From assembly GCA_963978905.1 (NCBI GenBank), contig OZ022256.1, forward strand, positions 2,401,501 through 2,465,500: 64,000 bases of DNA. The letters are read 5' to 3'. The DNA is from Trichostrongylus colubriformis. Lineage: Eukaryota > Nematoda > Chromadorea > Rhabditida > Trichostrongylidae. The notes beneath the pieces are model-generated. The model was given only the letters and a program-made list of their open reading frames with translations, was not told where the DNA came from and made no database searches. A program made the position numbers and the translations under genes. Numbering within the stretch: position 1 is the stretch's first letter; every line of letters begins with the position of its first letter. Below are positions 14,201 through 25,849 of the stretch, in pieces.

Positions 14201-15908
14201 GAAGAAGTTCGCGGCGCCGCTCGCCGCGCGCGGCCGCGCAAAAACTCGACTTAAGTCCACACACCCCAGTCCCTCTATCTAGCGCGCATCGCGTTGTACT
14301 CACATGCCGCCTGCGATTTTTGACCTAACCATGCACATTCTTGTAACATAAGCTGAGATCTTGAATATGCATTGACTAAAATCATTATGGTAGACGTAAA
14401 TGGACACTCACCAACAATCGTGCCGGGACCGAGTTCTCCTGACCGAAAACCATGTCCAACGATTTCAATGATAGACAGCAAAATCTCTGGTGCACTGCTG
14501 CCAAGTGCCTAAAAGACAAAGCTTTCGCATACGTAGACAAAAATAGTAAACGTGGTGTTATCGTTCTGTGAAAGATTCAGAAAATACATTATGTACCACA
14601 CTATAGCTCACTACTCGACCCTCTAGTAAAAAATACCAGATCCCATACCACACAAAAATACCATAAGGGGCTACATACGCGACTGGAAAATGGCATGGCT
14701 CGCTTATGAGCATTAAATTCTTTTTCTGAACGCACCACGATGGAAAAAATATGGTCCATCAACGGCTATACCAGTAGAGACGCAATGGAGCGATGAGTTG
14801 GCCAAATCCAAGAGAAAGACTTTCCTTTCCTCATCAATTGGTCACGACTCCCTTCAAGCGGCGATCATGGCAAGTCCATTATGATTGAGTGTGCCACTGT
14901 ATAGCCACATTAGTAGACTTGGACCGCTCTACGTTCTCACCCACTACCTGGTTTACTCCTAATCAAGTGTGCGACAAGACACTCTAACTGGATAACGTCA
15001 AGCGACGTGACGGCAGCAACACCCATATGCGCGTGGCCTAGTCACAAGCAAGGCCGCAGGGCACTTGTCGCTGGCGGTGACGCGATTCATGTGTTCCGTC
15101 TCAATTCGAATGTCCTGCCACACCTCTCCTGTTCTCACGAAGCCTTCAACGAAGAAAACCAGAGGTGAACATGAATTGCGCTCTGGACCTGTCTTGTGAA
15201 CCTTTTCTAGTGCTCATCAACATCCAGCTGTGCTCAAAAAACAATTTCTATCAATTGATTGTTTACCATAAGAGTCAGATTCGCCACAGTCGGATTCCAA
15301 ATCTTCACTTCTTCATATTCGTCTTCATCTGGCACGTTGCCAACCATCAGAACACCCTTATCGCGACTTTTCTTCACTTTTCTGAAGCATTTCTAATACA
15401 ATTATTAAAAACTCTTTTTTTGTAACCCTCAAAGTTACATCCTGCGATTATCAGAGTAGCCGGCCTGCCTTTCTAAGGCAGTAGACCTTTGAGTATCTAT
15501 CGGGGTTGTGTAGCCGCGGTGCACCATCACAAGGCCACACCCGCTCGCACCCACATTAGCCACGCCCACTGAGGGCGTTGTTAGCTCGAGTTTCAGCGGG
15601 TGTAGCCCCTTCATGGACCACTGTGGCGACGCAGAAAGATAGATAGTCACTCGGGAACTTCTGCGTCGAAAAAGTAGGTCACCGACCTTGATTTTAGCGA
15701 GGTATTTCTGTTAGTTAATTTCTGGAATTTCTTACTTCGTTGCGCTGGTGATATGTTCTATAGAACACATGAAAACATCGGCAGCTATAGAAATACCCAA
15801 AAAACAGTAGAATAGGCCCAAAAGGTAGAAAACGGCATGTCCAGTTGTGACTGAGAGTGCCGGTATGAGGAGACCGTCTTTGCACACGATCGATTGGTTT
15901 ATCATCCC
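2285..15908 (-). CDS. ncx: Sodium/calcium exchanger (NCX family), 18 exons, 5' end missing
   Basis: Plasma-membrane antiporter of the CaCA superfamily, expelling Ca2+ in exchange for Na+. Exons on the minus strand: 15908-15736, 15381-15267, 14508-14412, 13034-12892, 12819-12715, 11209-11081, 9838-9704, 9635-9503, 9440-9370, 8041-7835, 7777-7658, 6738-6639, 6520-6378, 5891-5802, 4441-4345, 4021-3900, 3847-3696, 2471-2285. Lengths total 2319 and all phases close, giving 772 residues plus stop. Visible residues: the CK-G-L-P start and first helices (1-58), the alpha-1 repeat with [12 protein letters not shown] (97-108) and [10 protein letters not shown]5 (about 180-205), a cytosolic loop (212-590) with Calx-beta sequence (from PTVEF, about 346, to VSDD), the alpha-2 repeat with [13 protein letters not shown] and [13 protein letters not shown] (642-654) and [14 protein letters not shown], and a C-terminal GGELGGP-like segment ([10 protein letters not shown]). 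The 9503 donor (GTGGGA) and the 11081 donor (GTTCGT) are the weakest junctions. The first exon(s) with start codon and signal peptide lie above 15908 and were not found. Family identity is certain; which paralogue is not. Confidence 0.95.
2560..2737. repeat. Palindromic MITE (CGTTCATACTTTGC family)
   Basis: Element with inverted ends AAGCCGCGTTCATACTAAGC and CCGCAAAGTATGAACGCGGC. It has the same interior as other copies (GCGTGGCTGC, GAGGTGCAGAGA, GAGACGCA-type blocks). It lies in the last NCX intron, just upstream of the terminal exon. It codes for nothing. Confidence 0.85.
4785..5545 (-). repeat. Composite repeat element with CCAGTTGGC..GCGCACACT end, inside NCX intron
   Basis: Read on the minus strand it begins near 5545 with ACCAGTTGGC reversed context (plus-strand AACCAGTTGGCTGGCGCACA at 5510-5530). 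It runs through one 268-type monomer (GGGCGGAGCTT and its variants, GGTTCCAATGTGCCCCAA at 5154-5171 and again near 5430) and ends in a GACA/CACA microsatellite and TATATATA at about 4790-4850. Two near-identical blocks, CTCGCGTYGCAGTRGAGCTG, lie at about 4873 and 5018. The same family is expanded as a tandem array at 39178-40535 and is present at 16750-17095. It lies between NCX exons 4345-4441 and 5802-5891. Confidence 0.75.
5745..5785. repeat. Inverted terminal copy of the GCGCACAGTAGTGTGCGCC end sequence
   Basis: GCGCACAGTAGTGTGCGCCA followed by GCCAACTGGT is an inverted copy of the terminus at 5507-5545, about 200 bases away. The pair could be the two ends of a short element or two abutting elements. 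It sits just downstream of NCX exon 5802-5891 on the minus strand. Confidence 0.5.
7160..7420. repeat. Dispersed repeat with GTGCGACAGGACACTC core
   Basis: The motif GTGCGACAGGACACTC followed by a variant of TGGACC-GTC recurs at about 8810, 14966 (ACAAGACACTCTAACTGG) and 22538, and in inverted or decayed form near 35310. It looks like one end of an old repeat family. No coding is supported here; it is intronic to the NCX gene. Confidence 0.5.
8311..8544. repeat. Palindromic MITE (CGTTCATACTTTGC family), variant interior
   Basis: Arms AGCCTCGTTCATACTTTGCG and CAAAGTATGAACGTGGCCTT. The interior differs from the common type (GCACCGATACGGGCACCGGC, GCCGCCGACCACGGCG) and matches the partial copy at 33345-33432. 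It lies in the NCX intron between exons 7835-8041 and 9370-9440. Confidence 0.8.
12516..12690. repeat. Palindromic MITE (CGTTCATACTTTGC family), diverged
   Basis: Arms GCCTTCATACTTAGCGCTGG and CCGCATAGTGTGGACACGGC, with the common interior (AGGACGTGG, GAGGTGCAGAGAC, GGAGACGCAGAG). It lies immediately downstream, in transcription sense, of NCX exon 12715-12819, so its arm is only about 25 bases from the donor site. Confidence 0.75.
13893..14266. repeat. TIR element, family 2, in NCX intron
   Basis: Left arm GGATGTGTAGACTTATGTCC and right arm GGCCGCGCAAAAACTCGACT followed by AAGTCCACACACCCC. A CGTCGCACTCGCGGCGTCGC block corresponds to the one in the 933-1193 copy. The related block GCCGCATCCGCGACGCCGTA at about 13524 suggests a second partial copy next to it. 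Confidence 0.65.
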
Positions 15909-16200
15909 CTGAAAAGCATGTGTTCTCACTATTACGGCATTACAGTCCATGTGTCACGAGAAGAATATAAAACATTACAACGACGAATATCTTTTTATTG
16001 GAAGTAAACATTGAGGCCAGTGTCCATGTCGAAATAAAATTTATGGCCTATAAGTGGACTAATGGAACGTCGAGCCAAAATATGCTCGTCTTTTCATGGA
16101 TACCATATACACGGCGGGAGACGATTACCTAGAGAAGCTCCTTGCCTATTCTATTTTCGTCAAAGTTCCTTCGGAGTCCGAAAGCGGCGCAGAAAAAAGA

Positions 16201-16484
<284 letters not shown>

Positions 16485-16514
16485 TTGACTTAAATTCAAG
16501 CGGTAATCCATCCT

Positions 16515-16734
16515 TAGGCCGCGTTCAGACTTTGCGATTTTGCGATTCTGCGATTTTGTGCTTCTCCGATTTTGCGATTTTGGGATTTTGCGACCGCGAT
16601 TTTGCTCGTACATATTGTCCATTGTATATATACACACACATACACACATACACACATACACACACCTAAAGATGGGCAAAGGAAAATCGCAAAATCGCAG
16701 AATCGCAAAATCGCAAAGTATGAACGCGGCCTTA
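16515..16734. repeat. Palindromic MITE with GCGATTTT-rich interior
   Basis: Arms TAGGCCGCGTTCAGACTTTG and CGCAAAGTATGAACGCGGCC. The interior is made of short GCGATTTTGCGATTCTGCG units on the left and their complements on the right, with a CACACATA dinucleotide-type core. It is a subfamily distinct from the GCGTGGCTGC type; 19235-19392 is a relative. Confidence 0.8.
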
Positions 16735-16749
16735 CTGTGTGGGAAACGC

Positions 16750-17095
16750 TTCGTCTGTCTGTCCGTCCGTCCGTCCCTTTGTCTGTCAGAAATTAGGCAC
16801 AACATGAAAAACAACCTGTGGAGATGGGAACAAGTTTGGGATGGGTAGGGCATGGAAAAAGAAGTAGGGAGCACATATGGACCAAGAAAAGCTCCGCCCA
16901 CGATGGGCAGAGCGTGCACTGGAACGTTCTTTCAGACCGAAAATTATTAATTGGGTTCCAGTATGACCCAAAAGTGGGCTAATGTAATGTGGTAACGGGG
17001 AGCAAATTCATAAAAATAAAACAGTTTCGATTGACCCACTGACGCCCATGATGCTACCGCGCAGTAGTGTGCGCTAACCCAACTGGTAAATTCTA
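16750..17095 (-). repeat. Partial copy of the 268-bp monomer element
   Basis: Contains AAGCTCCGCCCACGATGGGC, TGGGTTCCAGTATGACCC and the terminus CGCGCAGTAGTGTGCGCTAA near 17063, in minus orientation, and ends on the left in GTCTGTCTGTCCGTCC. It matches the array at 39178-40535 and the copy at 4785-5545. Confidence 0.7.
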
Positions 17096-17099
17096 AGCA

Positions 17100-18270
17100 G
17101 GTTCTGAACCAAAACCGATTGTGCCTACTCGCTCTAGTGATTAACGTCCTTACTATGAATGGAATAATATGAGGTTACATGTAGTTGATGAGCTGGAAAA
17201 AAATGAATGAGAAGAGATCACGTTTCATGCCGTTTTCGGCCACTGAAAGGCAAAAAATGTTCTCAAATACGTATTGAGAGAGAACATATTGAGGCTGAAT
17301 TAGCTGTCCTGAGGAAGATCGATTGAGTCAACACCCATATGTAGGCCTATTATCACCAAATAAGCCGTTATCGATTTATGAGTTTTTCACGAATCGATAA
17401 AGACTTCGTGAATAAACCAGAGGTTTCACAAATGCCCAAAATTACCTTCATGATGTCAGAAACACCCCTACCATTGACTTGACCTATTGCAACTGGTAAT
17501 CCGACTGCGTTCATCTGCCGTGCTTCCGCAACTTACTCTGTTTCTCATTTAAAGAACTTCATTGACTTATCGATTGCTCTTTCTGAACTACGCCACGCTT
17601 TTGACCCAGCAACTTAATTTGATCTTCTTCCTTCACAATAACTTTTAAAGCAAGTTGGTTTTTTTTTGCATTTAACAGGGTTTTCATCAGTCCAAATGTA
17701 CAGTCGATGCTGGCTGGCAATATCTGCTCCCACCTCCGAATAGTATGCAAATTCCTTTTTTATTCCTGCGATGTCTTGCTCCGTAAGTTAGAGGAGCGGT
17801 GACCGCCGATCACATTGCGCCTGTACAGACTTTGGGATCAAACTTTGTTCAAGTAAGATGGTACTGTAAGCTTTTCTGAGCTCTGCTCACCTCAGTGAGT
17901 CATTCTGCAAACCGACTTTGAATCCAATTCAGTGAGAACCTCCGAGAGCTTGGCACCAGCCCAAATGCGCTGCCACTTGCTCTCAAGGTGATTACTAAGT
18001 GCATCCCTGATGGAGGGCTAAAGATTTTATGATGGAAGCTCAATAACCAGCCCCCCCCCCCCCTCTTTCGTGTTGTGCCCTGTACGGTAACCTCTACACG
18101 GTCCAGCTAGCTATCTCTGCTCGCAGGGACCTCGTTTGTCTTTTTAGTAGGGAAAAGTAGGCATGCACCACCTGAACGGTCCCGATACCCAATCACCATT
18201 TCATTCACAGCTCCGGCACGTAATCTTTGGATGTGCCACAGGGGAGCAAATGCGACATCACAAACGCGGC
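17100..18270. other. No recognisable gene
   Basis: The longest frame here (minus, near 17559-17750) shows no family motif and lacks convincing splice sites. A poly(C) run of 13 to 14 bases lies near 18050-18063. The missing first NCX exon could be in this stretch, but I could not identify it. Confidence 0.5.
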
Positions 18271-18279
18271 AAGCGTGGC

Positions 18280-18434
18280 AGGCTGCGTTCATACTTTGCG
18301 CCGACAGGGCGTGGCTGCATCCACAAAGAGCGAGGTAGAGTGACACAGCAGAGGTGCAGAGACGACACAGGCGGAGACGCAGAGACACACAGGCACGCCC
18401 AGCCGCCGGCACCGCAAAGTATGAACGCGGCCTA
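18280..18434. repeat. Palindromic MITE (CGTTCATACTTTGC family), well preserved
   Basis: Arms AGGCTGCGTTCATACTTTGC and GCAAAGTATGAACGCGGCCT flank the standard interior with GGGCGTGGCTGC, GAGGTGCAGAGACGACACAG and GGAGACGCAGAGAC. It is one of the best-preserved copies and a good reference for the family. Confidence 0.85.
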
Positions 18435-19234
18435 GGCCACTAATCATACGGTGCGATATCGCGTTGGCTACTCCGCCATTCCACCCAGCAACCTTTCTGC
18501 TTTGGTTCTTGGGTTCTAGCTATGAAGTTGCAGCATTCGGGTATATTTTAGTGAATAAATAAATGAATTATAAACAGCAAATGAATTAGTAAAGTGTATA
18601 GCAACTATTTGTGTACATAATACATTGCTACAAGCGTATGCAACATGACTGTATGCGTCCGTACGCCGACATAACATAAAGTCGGCCACTCTATGTACAC
18701 AGCTGAGTCAGCCAGGCCGGTCACGTGGCCCAGAATTCCCACCATGCCGTTGTGAATTGAAAGTGCCTCAATGATCATCGGACAACTCCTCCTAAAGTCC
18801 AGTGAATGATCAAAGAATGTTCAGTTGTCTGGGAAAAACTCTTTTCATCCACATTTACCCATGCTTTCCACGCCTCTAACTCTTGCCTATACCCTCGATC
18901 TTTCAGAGCGCTTTACTGGTGTTAGAGTGTTGCTGAGTTATCGATAAAATGATTGACCCAGGCCTTTCCATGCTAATCCATCAAGTTCAGTTATCACCAC
19001 ATTTGGAAAAATCATTGGAAATTTTAATGGCGTTGTTATCAGCCCCTTTACGACATTTTTTCTCATTTTTTTGCGTCACGTTCTAATTTCAAAGCCAACA
19101 ATTTTGGGAGCGAAGAGACACGTTGGCCGGGGATCAAGGGGAGGGCCAGGAACTTCCATTGAAACAAAACTGTTCACGTTATTGAGCAGATTTAGCAGGA
19201 AGAGCGCCGCTCGAGCGCTCGCGAAGCACGCCAT

Positions 19235-19392
19235 TAGGCCGTCGTCAGATGCGATATTGCGAATTTGCGATTCTGCGGCGTCGCACTTTCGCACGCGATA
19301 CTACGACTTCAAGACTGTGCTATGCCGCAAGTTGGCGTGCGAAAGTAAGACGTTGCAAAACCGCAAAATCGCAAAGTCTGACGGCGGCCTTA
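19235..19392. repeat. Palindromic MITE, diverged arms (GCCGTCGTCAGA)
   Basis: Left TAGGCCGTCGTCAGATGCGA and right CGCAAAGTCTGACGGCGGCC. The outer bases TAGGCCG..CGGCCTTA are shared with the main family, but the next bases have changed in a compensating way on both arms (GTCAGA and TCTGAC). Confidence 0.75.
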
Positions 19393-19552
19393 GCCCGACA
19401 TGTTTTTGGGACCACTTCAAAATTGAAATATGAATTTCAACAGAACAAGCCACGAGTACATGTGAATATTAGCAGCAAGGAAGAGAAAATACAAACACGA
19501 CATACAACAACAAAGTGCAATGGACGTTGTTTAATCGATACGCAAATGCTCT

Positions 19553-19837
19553 ATGTCGACCGCATCATTTCAGTCCTCATACGGGAACTCTCACGACCAA
19601 TTTGGTCGTTTTATTGTGGAAATGGAAATCGTAAAAGTTAAATGGAGTTCTGTGGGTAAAAAGGCATTTCAAACAGTACATAGTCTTTTCGAAGTTTTAA
19701 AAAATCAGCAGAGCGATTCTCATGAGATATGTCGACAGAGACTTGTTATTTTGAAAAACAAAACTGAAAGTGTGAGGGACAAGTTGAAGGAACATAGCAG
19801 AAAGTGGAACGAAAGGTCGGATAGGGCGCGTAAATGA
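19553..19837 (+). CDS. Possible small basic helical ORF, unrecognised
   Basis: A 94-codon open frame. From about residue 30 it reads like a charged amphipathic helix (KKAFQTVHSLFEVLKNQQ, then ICRQRLVILKNKTESVRDKL) rich in K, E and R. I recognise no family. It could be an exon of an unplaced gene or a chance frame; there is no clear splice context and no neighbour that explains it. Confidence 0.2.
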   Translation: MSTASFQSSYGNSHDQFGRFIVEMEIVKVKWSSVGKKAFQTVHSLFEVLKNQQSDSHEICRQRLVILKNKTESVRDKLKEHSRKWNERSDRARK

Positions 19838-20749
19838 GGTTTTTTCCTGGAAATTAAAAAACCTTTATCCAATCCATAAACACAGTACATTTTTCTGGGC
19901 AAAAACGATGCCAATGCAGTTGAGGGCGGGAGGGGGGCACTCATTGTGGCGCATAACACCTGATATCGTTTTACAATCATCACTTTTCAAGCTGAGGTAT
20001 TACTTTTCATGAACCTTACTTTGGGGGGGGGGGAAGGAGCTTCCAGCTAAACTAAGATTTAGGCTAAAAACCGAGGTAAAAATAGCGCCGAACGTAGAGC
20101 CCAGTGGAGGGCCCCCTCCCACACCAACCAACATTAGCATCGCAAAACGACCATTGAAATATTATATGCCAGCTGGACTTTGGAAGAAACCAAATGACAG
20201 CAACCCAGTAAGTACGATTTTCATTGTTTTTCATCAAATTGTATCAAAAACACAATTCACGATAATTAGAATGCTAGCATTTTTTGTGGGTTGATGGAAC
20301 GCTCAATAACTGGTGAGATCGTTTCCGAAGCGCGGTGCCACGGTCAGTCATTAGGGTGCTAAGGCCACTCGAACGCCAACTGGATAACGAGCCACACACC
20401 CAAATGGACGAGATTGTGTAAGCAGTGACATCCATTTGGCCTGCGTCTCTATCTCTCCCTTTGAGCAAGTTTTCCCTCCTTTTTTGTAGCGTTCTATTCA
20501 CGAGCGCCTTAATATCTAATATGCGGTGCTATGGTGGATGTAAGAATAGCAATAAGAGCCCAATATAAGTGTTCGAAAAGGCTTTCCTCCCTTTGTATTC
20601 AAACAATCAGTGCCTATGCACCCTAATATTATAGTGAATACGTATATTTGAAAGCTAACTGTACCTTGGTATAACTTCGTGATCATGTGCAATTCGAATA
20701 CGAATCAGGTTAAAGGCAGTGTTAGGAGAATTGGGCGAATCATTGAAAA

Positions 20750-21010
20750 CGTACTGTATATGAAAGTCGAGTTTCTCAGTAATACGACGGTGAAAAAAAA
20801 CGGAAGGAAATGGCGAAAGACCCGAGAAACAGGACTCCCTTCCACCGTTAAGTCTCGACGCGGACGGCCTTTCCTTCAAGAGGCGGGTAGTTCGGACGAC
20901 TTTTCCGTTGGCATGCTGCTAAGTAGTAAACACGATGGAGTGTTCGGAAATATAACAGCAGCTATATTTATTGGAGTAAGCTGCAAGCTAAAAGTGCCGT
21001 CTTTACAGTT
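20750..21010. repeat. Dispersed repeat, copy 1 (TTGGAGTAAGCTGCAAGC)
   Basis: Shares ordered blocks with 21160-21600 and 37565-37930: cgagtttctcagtaatac, gggtagttcggacgac, a CACGATGGAGTGTTCGGAAA block, and GGAGTAAGCTGCAAGCTAAA. This copy is truncated on its right side. Confidence 0.7.
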
Positions 21011-21159
21011 TTAGGGGCTCTTTTTGACTGGATTTCCGCCATAAATAGCTTTCTAAGGCCCATAGTTTTCATGTGTGTGACTTCTTTTGCTAATTTCCCA
21101 ACGCACATCTCCCCTAATGCTGTCTTCAAAGGCAGCATCAGGGGAAAGTCGGACGAAAA

Positions 21160-21600
21160 GTAAAAGAAATAGTGAATGTGAAAGTAGACATGCTTAGTAA
21201 CAGGACAGTGGAGGAAAAACGGATGGAAATGGCCAAAAATCCGAGAAATAGGACCCCCGTCCACTGTTGATTCTCGAAGCGGACGACCTGTCCGTCAAGC
21301 GGCGGGTAGTCTGATCTAGTTTTCCACTGACATGTTGCCAAGTAAACACAAGGGTATGTTTGGAAGTACGACAGCATCTATTTTTGGAGTGAGCTTCAAG
21401 CTAAAACTGCGAAAGCGCGCCGCAAAACCTTCGATCCTGCCGCATCTCCTTGGCCGCTCCCACCCCAGTCAATCGGGAATTGCGTCATCGGGAGTCGGGA
21501 TCGGCATATCAAGATGCGGAACAGACAAGCGGTTGCGGCATTTTGCGGCTTTTTTACAGCTCGGAGGGGCGCTTTTTCACCGGGATTTCGCCACAGATAG
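21160..21600. repeat. Dispersed repeat, copy 2
   Basis: Contains GGAGTGAGCTTCAAGCTAAA, GCATCTCCTTGGCCGC and AATCGGGAATTGCGTCATCG, which match the 37.6-37.9 kb copy in order, so this is likely the fuller length of the element. The frames it opens are not conserved between copies, so it is not treated as coding. Confidence 0.7.
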
Positions 21601-21649
21601 CCTTCCTAGGCCCAGGACTACCATGTGAGTGACTTCCTGTAGGGATTTC

Positions 21650-24600
21650 TCCATTACCGCATTACCCCTAATGCTGTCTTTAAGCGAGGTCAGATGAGAT
21701 CAAGAAAAGAAAGAGCAAAGGACTCGACATTCGTACAAAGACCAAGGAATCTTGCAAAAAATCAGCTCATAATCTCGTGAAGCTCTCCAACGGCACAATC
21801 AACTCTAGTTACTTAGCAACACACAAGTCCGTTGCACAGAAAATGTCTAATGAGAAAAAAATTCAATCTATTTTTGGACAGATTTGACAGCACTTGTCAT
21901 GACAATGTTTGTTGGCATGTGACGTGGCAATGTAGAGGAGCGTATGTCACGACAATGTATCCGACAGAATAGTACTTCAAAGGAGCTCGGCGTCACGAAG
22001 TAGAGAGACAAGGCAGTGCGAGTGCAACGTCGATCGAAAAGTCCCACAAAATGCATGGTCTGCAGAAGTTTATGGGAATCCATTAAATGTACGACGTACA
22101 TAAACGTGGGCAAATATGTAAAGAGAGCCGGCATGAGCTATCAAAGCCTCTCATTTGAGTGGCGCAAATCAATTAGTGTCAAACAAGCTGGAAAGCCTGA
22201 GATTACTCCCCTCAATATCAACCGGCTACAGCAGCTGCACTAATTTCGGAGCCTATATTGACATTTTGGAGGGTGAAGGCTTTCCCATGCAGACGGATGG
22301 GTAGCACATCCCATGGTTCCCATAAATAACTTCTAGCTCATCTTTGTGGACAATTATAACTTTTTTTGACATATGGAAAGTCTTGTAAGTTATTGGTCTT
22401 CCTTTTTAATGGCGTTTCCATGAATCATGCTCGAGTGCTCTGTGCAGAAATAAGCTTCAACTGTTTCAGAGGTCTGGAGGTGCATTTCAATATAAAGTTG
22501 AAAATATGGAAGATCTCCGACCATCTGTTTTTGGGTGTGCGACAGGACACTCGAGTTGGGCCATCGCGTGCAACAAGTGCCTTGGTGGTCACGTTGTATA
22601 CTGGACAGCGTTAAGCCGACCTGTTATGGCTGGTGAAAGTGATTTGAGGCTTGCGTGGGCGTATGTTTGACGGACTCGGTACATCACACACTGAAGTGTA
22701 GCTGAACCATATAATGCACCATCAGGAGTAACTGTACTGAAGGAAAGAATGTTTATCACAAATGAAGTCTTTTATGTATCGTAACTAGCACTAAAAATGC
22801 ACTCAGTGCTTCCCACATGGTCCTGTCGTGGTACACTCGGTCACGACACGTCTCCAGTCCACGGCCAAGCAGCGGTGGAGGGCGGGGCATCAGCCGCGGC
22901 ACTGCGGTGTGACGAAGTTGGTCTGTGGTATGGCGGTGAGTGTGTGAATCTGTATTCGTTTTTGTAAACTCCTCTCCTGTTGTTCATTTCATTTTCATCG
23001 TCTTCTATTGTTTCTGGGTTTTTTCATGTTTTTATCTGCACAAAATCTAAGTAGTTACCATCAGTACGTAGTTACGCATCCAACTTTGTATTTTGTTGAA
23101 GGACAATTCGTCCGAGACGACAGCTCTGAGCTCGTCCGCGATGAGAACCAACGGCGAACTACGTGTAATTCTCTCAATTTATTTAACCGTTTATTCCATT
23201 CCTTCTCCTTGTTTGCATCTAAATAAGTCAACTTTTGTGTTTGATAATCACGCAAGTAGCCCCAAGTGGTGCCTGCAAGCGCAATGTTGTTGCTACGGGC
23301 AAAAAAATTGCATTTTCTTCTATAGCATGGGAGAAATTGGGCTGCTTCCTTCCTTTCTGACGACTTTTTCTTTTCCAGAGAAACTGTAGCAGATCACAAT
23401 AAGTGCGAGATGGTGGTGACCTATGTAATTGGAAATCAATTAAATTCGGTCCTTGATGTGCCAACGAAATTAACTTTCTGTCAAGTACGGCAGACTATAT
23501 CTGAGACGCTGCCATTGGAAAACCAGTCCAATCTTATCGACATTGAAAAAAGACTCTCTCAAATGAGTCATCCACTGATGGGCACGCGAAACAGCGAAGC
23601 GAGTGAATATTTCCGAAAAAACCTCTTCGTGAACTTGTCATTCTCATCGAAATAGTACGCACAGTGGGACGGGTTATAGAGGAATCACACACACAGAAAA
23701 ATGAGTTTCTCTACTACACATATATCTATGTTGCATTTGCTTAATGAGGGACCCTTGCAAAGTTCCACGCGAAAGTGAGAAGAACTCTGCTATGATACAG
23801 CTTTTCAAAGTGGTGGCCGCAGGGCGGCGCGTCAGAGTAGATGCCCGCCCAGTCGTCCACCACGATCAGAGACACATAGTGAAGACAGAAAGTTACGTAA
23901 ACAGTACCCTCTTCGTCTCCGACCGCAGCGAATTCTGAGGAGGGCATTCAGTCCGAGGCTCCTTCCTCTCAGCCGCCATTATGAAAGGCTGTATCTTCGG
24001 CAGATTTTCACTCTTTCGCGCGAACTTCCCGTGACCGTATTTTGTTCGCAAGCTATGTTAAATAAAATAAATAGATTAATATTCTAGATGCCAGGGAAGA
24101 GTCCCAGCTCTGAATTGTAGAAATTTCAAATACCCCTCGGTTTGACCATCGTGTAGTGGAAGGGAAACGTGAAACCATCCTACGAATGAGTTTAACACTC
24201 CGAAATTCCATTCATCCCCATCATTTCCATCAGCGATGCCATCGAAACTTCTTCAAAAGAAAAATTATAACACCATCGATTTGATTGATGGGAACCATCA
24301 ATTCATCATAGTTGCGATAGAGTAAAGACAATGGAAAAGGTTTTTTTTCTATAGCAGACGGTACAGGGTGGAACGAAATCACGTAGGAGGGGTCAGGGAC
24401 ATACTCATGCACTTTAGGGCGAGTCCTCCAGTTTGACAGTTATGGGAATTCCCTATTACCGCATTACCACAAGAAACGGTCACACAAAAAGTGCTGTATA
24501 TCTCCATCAATAAAACACTCCCCAGTTTAATGCCCTGCTCATCTCGGATTTAGCTATAAAATTTTACGTGACTACAAAGTCGAATAAAACCGCAATTAGG

Positions 24601-24750
24601 AAAAGTTCCAAAAAGAACAAGAAGAACGCTTCAGCTCTCATAAATCGCCGATCGTTAATAGAAAACTGTGCACGAGCAATAAAGGATAAAAGTTAAGGAT
24701 AAAGTTTTTGGCGTTAATCAATCCCTTTCTGGGATGCGCCGCACATTCTA
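21650..24750. other. No convincing gene
   Basis: Several 60 to 98 codon frames occur on both strands, but none carries a family motif and they overlap one another. A GTGTGCGACAGGACACTCGA motif near 22540 marks another copy of the dispersed repeat seen at 7160. The frame at 23410-23655 (plus, ending in stop at 23655) is the most protein-like, but I cannot support it. Confidence 0.4.
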
Positions 24751-24769
24751 GTTCCATTCAGAATCGTGA

Positions 24770-24985
24770 TGGCAGGTGAATGTGATGTGGCCTATACAAT
24801 GACTTGCGGTGGCCAGCCGATGTACAAGTCAGTGCTTTTATCCTCTCAGACGATTCTGGTACCAATTTGCCGACCCCGGAGGGATGGAAGGCTTGGTTGA
24901 CCTGGGCGGGCGTTGATGCGGGATTTGATCCCGGCACCATGAGAGTGGGGTGCGCGCCACCTGTCACTACACCACCTCCGCCCGT
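24770..24985 (-). repeat. tRNA-derived SINE, copy 1
   Basis: On the minus strand it begins GGGCGGAGGTGGTGTAGTGA. About 30 bases later it has a polymerase III B-box-like GGGATCAAATCCCGC, then a non-tRNA body containing GGCAAATTGGTACCAGAATC and CCGCAAGTCATTGTATAGGC. The head can pair GGGCGG with CCGCCC as an acceptor stem. A second copy at 47815-48010 shares head and body. Confidence 0.7.
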
Positions 24986-25639
24986 GCACGAGCAATAAAG
25001 AGTGCAAGAGTGCACGAGAAATAAAGGAGAAAAAAATGGAAAGGTGGTACCAAGAGAGTGAATATCCGCAGAAACTACTGCTTCGCTCTTTAACACCCCA
25101 AAGGATCACATTCGTACTGCACAGAAGCCCTATACAGTACAAACATGAGCATCCTTATGGAAGGATGCAAAACGCATTCCATGAACGACGCCGGCGTAAT
25201 GCTCAGAAGCTCATTTGGCTCAAAATAGCACCGAGCTTCTGCACCGGCTCAAACACGTTCTCTACAAAACGAATTTTGGAATAGCACCAAAGCTCAGTGC
25301 ATGGTTGATAGTCCCTAGGATTATTGAGCCGTTCACAGTTTTTGAAATTGTTCTAAAAATTCCAAAATTGATGGATAAGGTCCGCACGTTACCTGTACCT
25401 GAATTTTCCAATGATCGAGGACCGCGAACCCATTCTCATATAGTCTGGTGTTTTTAATTTAAGAAAAATCTAGCAAATTACCTACCCATTACTCAGGATA
25501 AATGAATTAAAGTTGCTGTGTTTTTGATGATTTACCGTTGTTACACCCCCTCCCCCTCCCTGTTTCAGTAGACCAATTCAATGAAAATCACAAATAAAAC
25601 GATCATGTACTCAGCGAAAAAAAAAAGAAAAAAATCCAG

Positions 25640-25740
25640 GTGAAGCGAAGGCCGTGTAGCGACGCCTGGCGCTGCTCTCAGTGGTATGGTCCGGGGATCA
25701 AATTTCAGATCACTGTCATCCTTGAAACCCTCCACGATGT
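25640..25740 (+). repeat. SINE head, copy 3 (partial)
   Basis: GTGTAGCGACGCCTGGCG, then CTCTCAGTGGTATGGTC and GGGGATCAAATTTCAGATCA, follows the same layout as the SINE head at 24770-24985. The body is not matched beyond about 100 bases. Confidence 0.5.
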
Positions 25741-25849
25741 TTGCTATGAAAATTGTTTGGGGGAGACAAAAACACTGATTTGCACGGAGAAAGGACTTTT
25801 GTGCAGAATTCTCGTTAGCACCTTTACCTCGCACCTCTCTAGCACATAG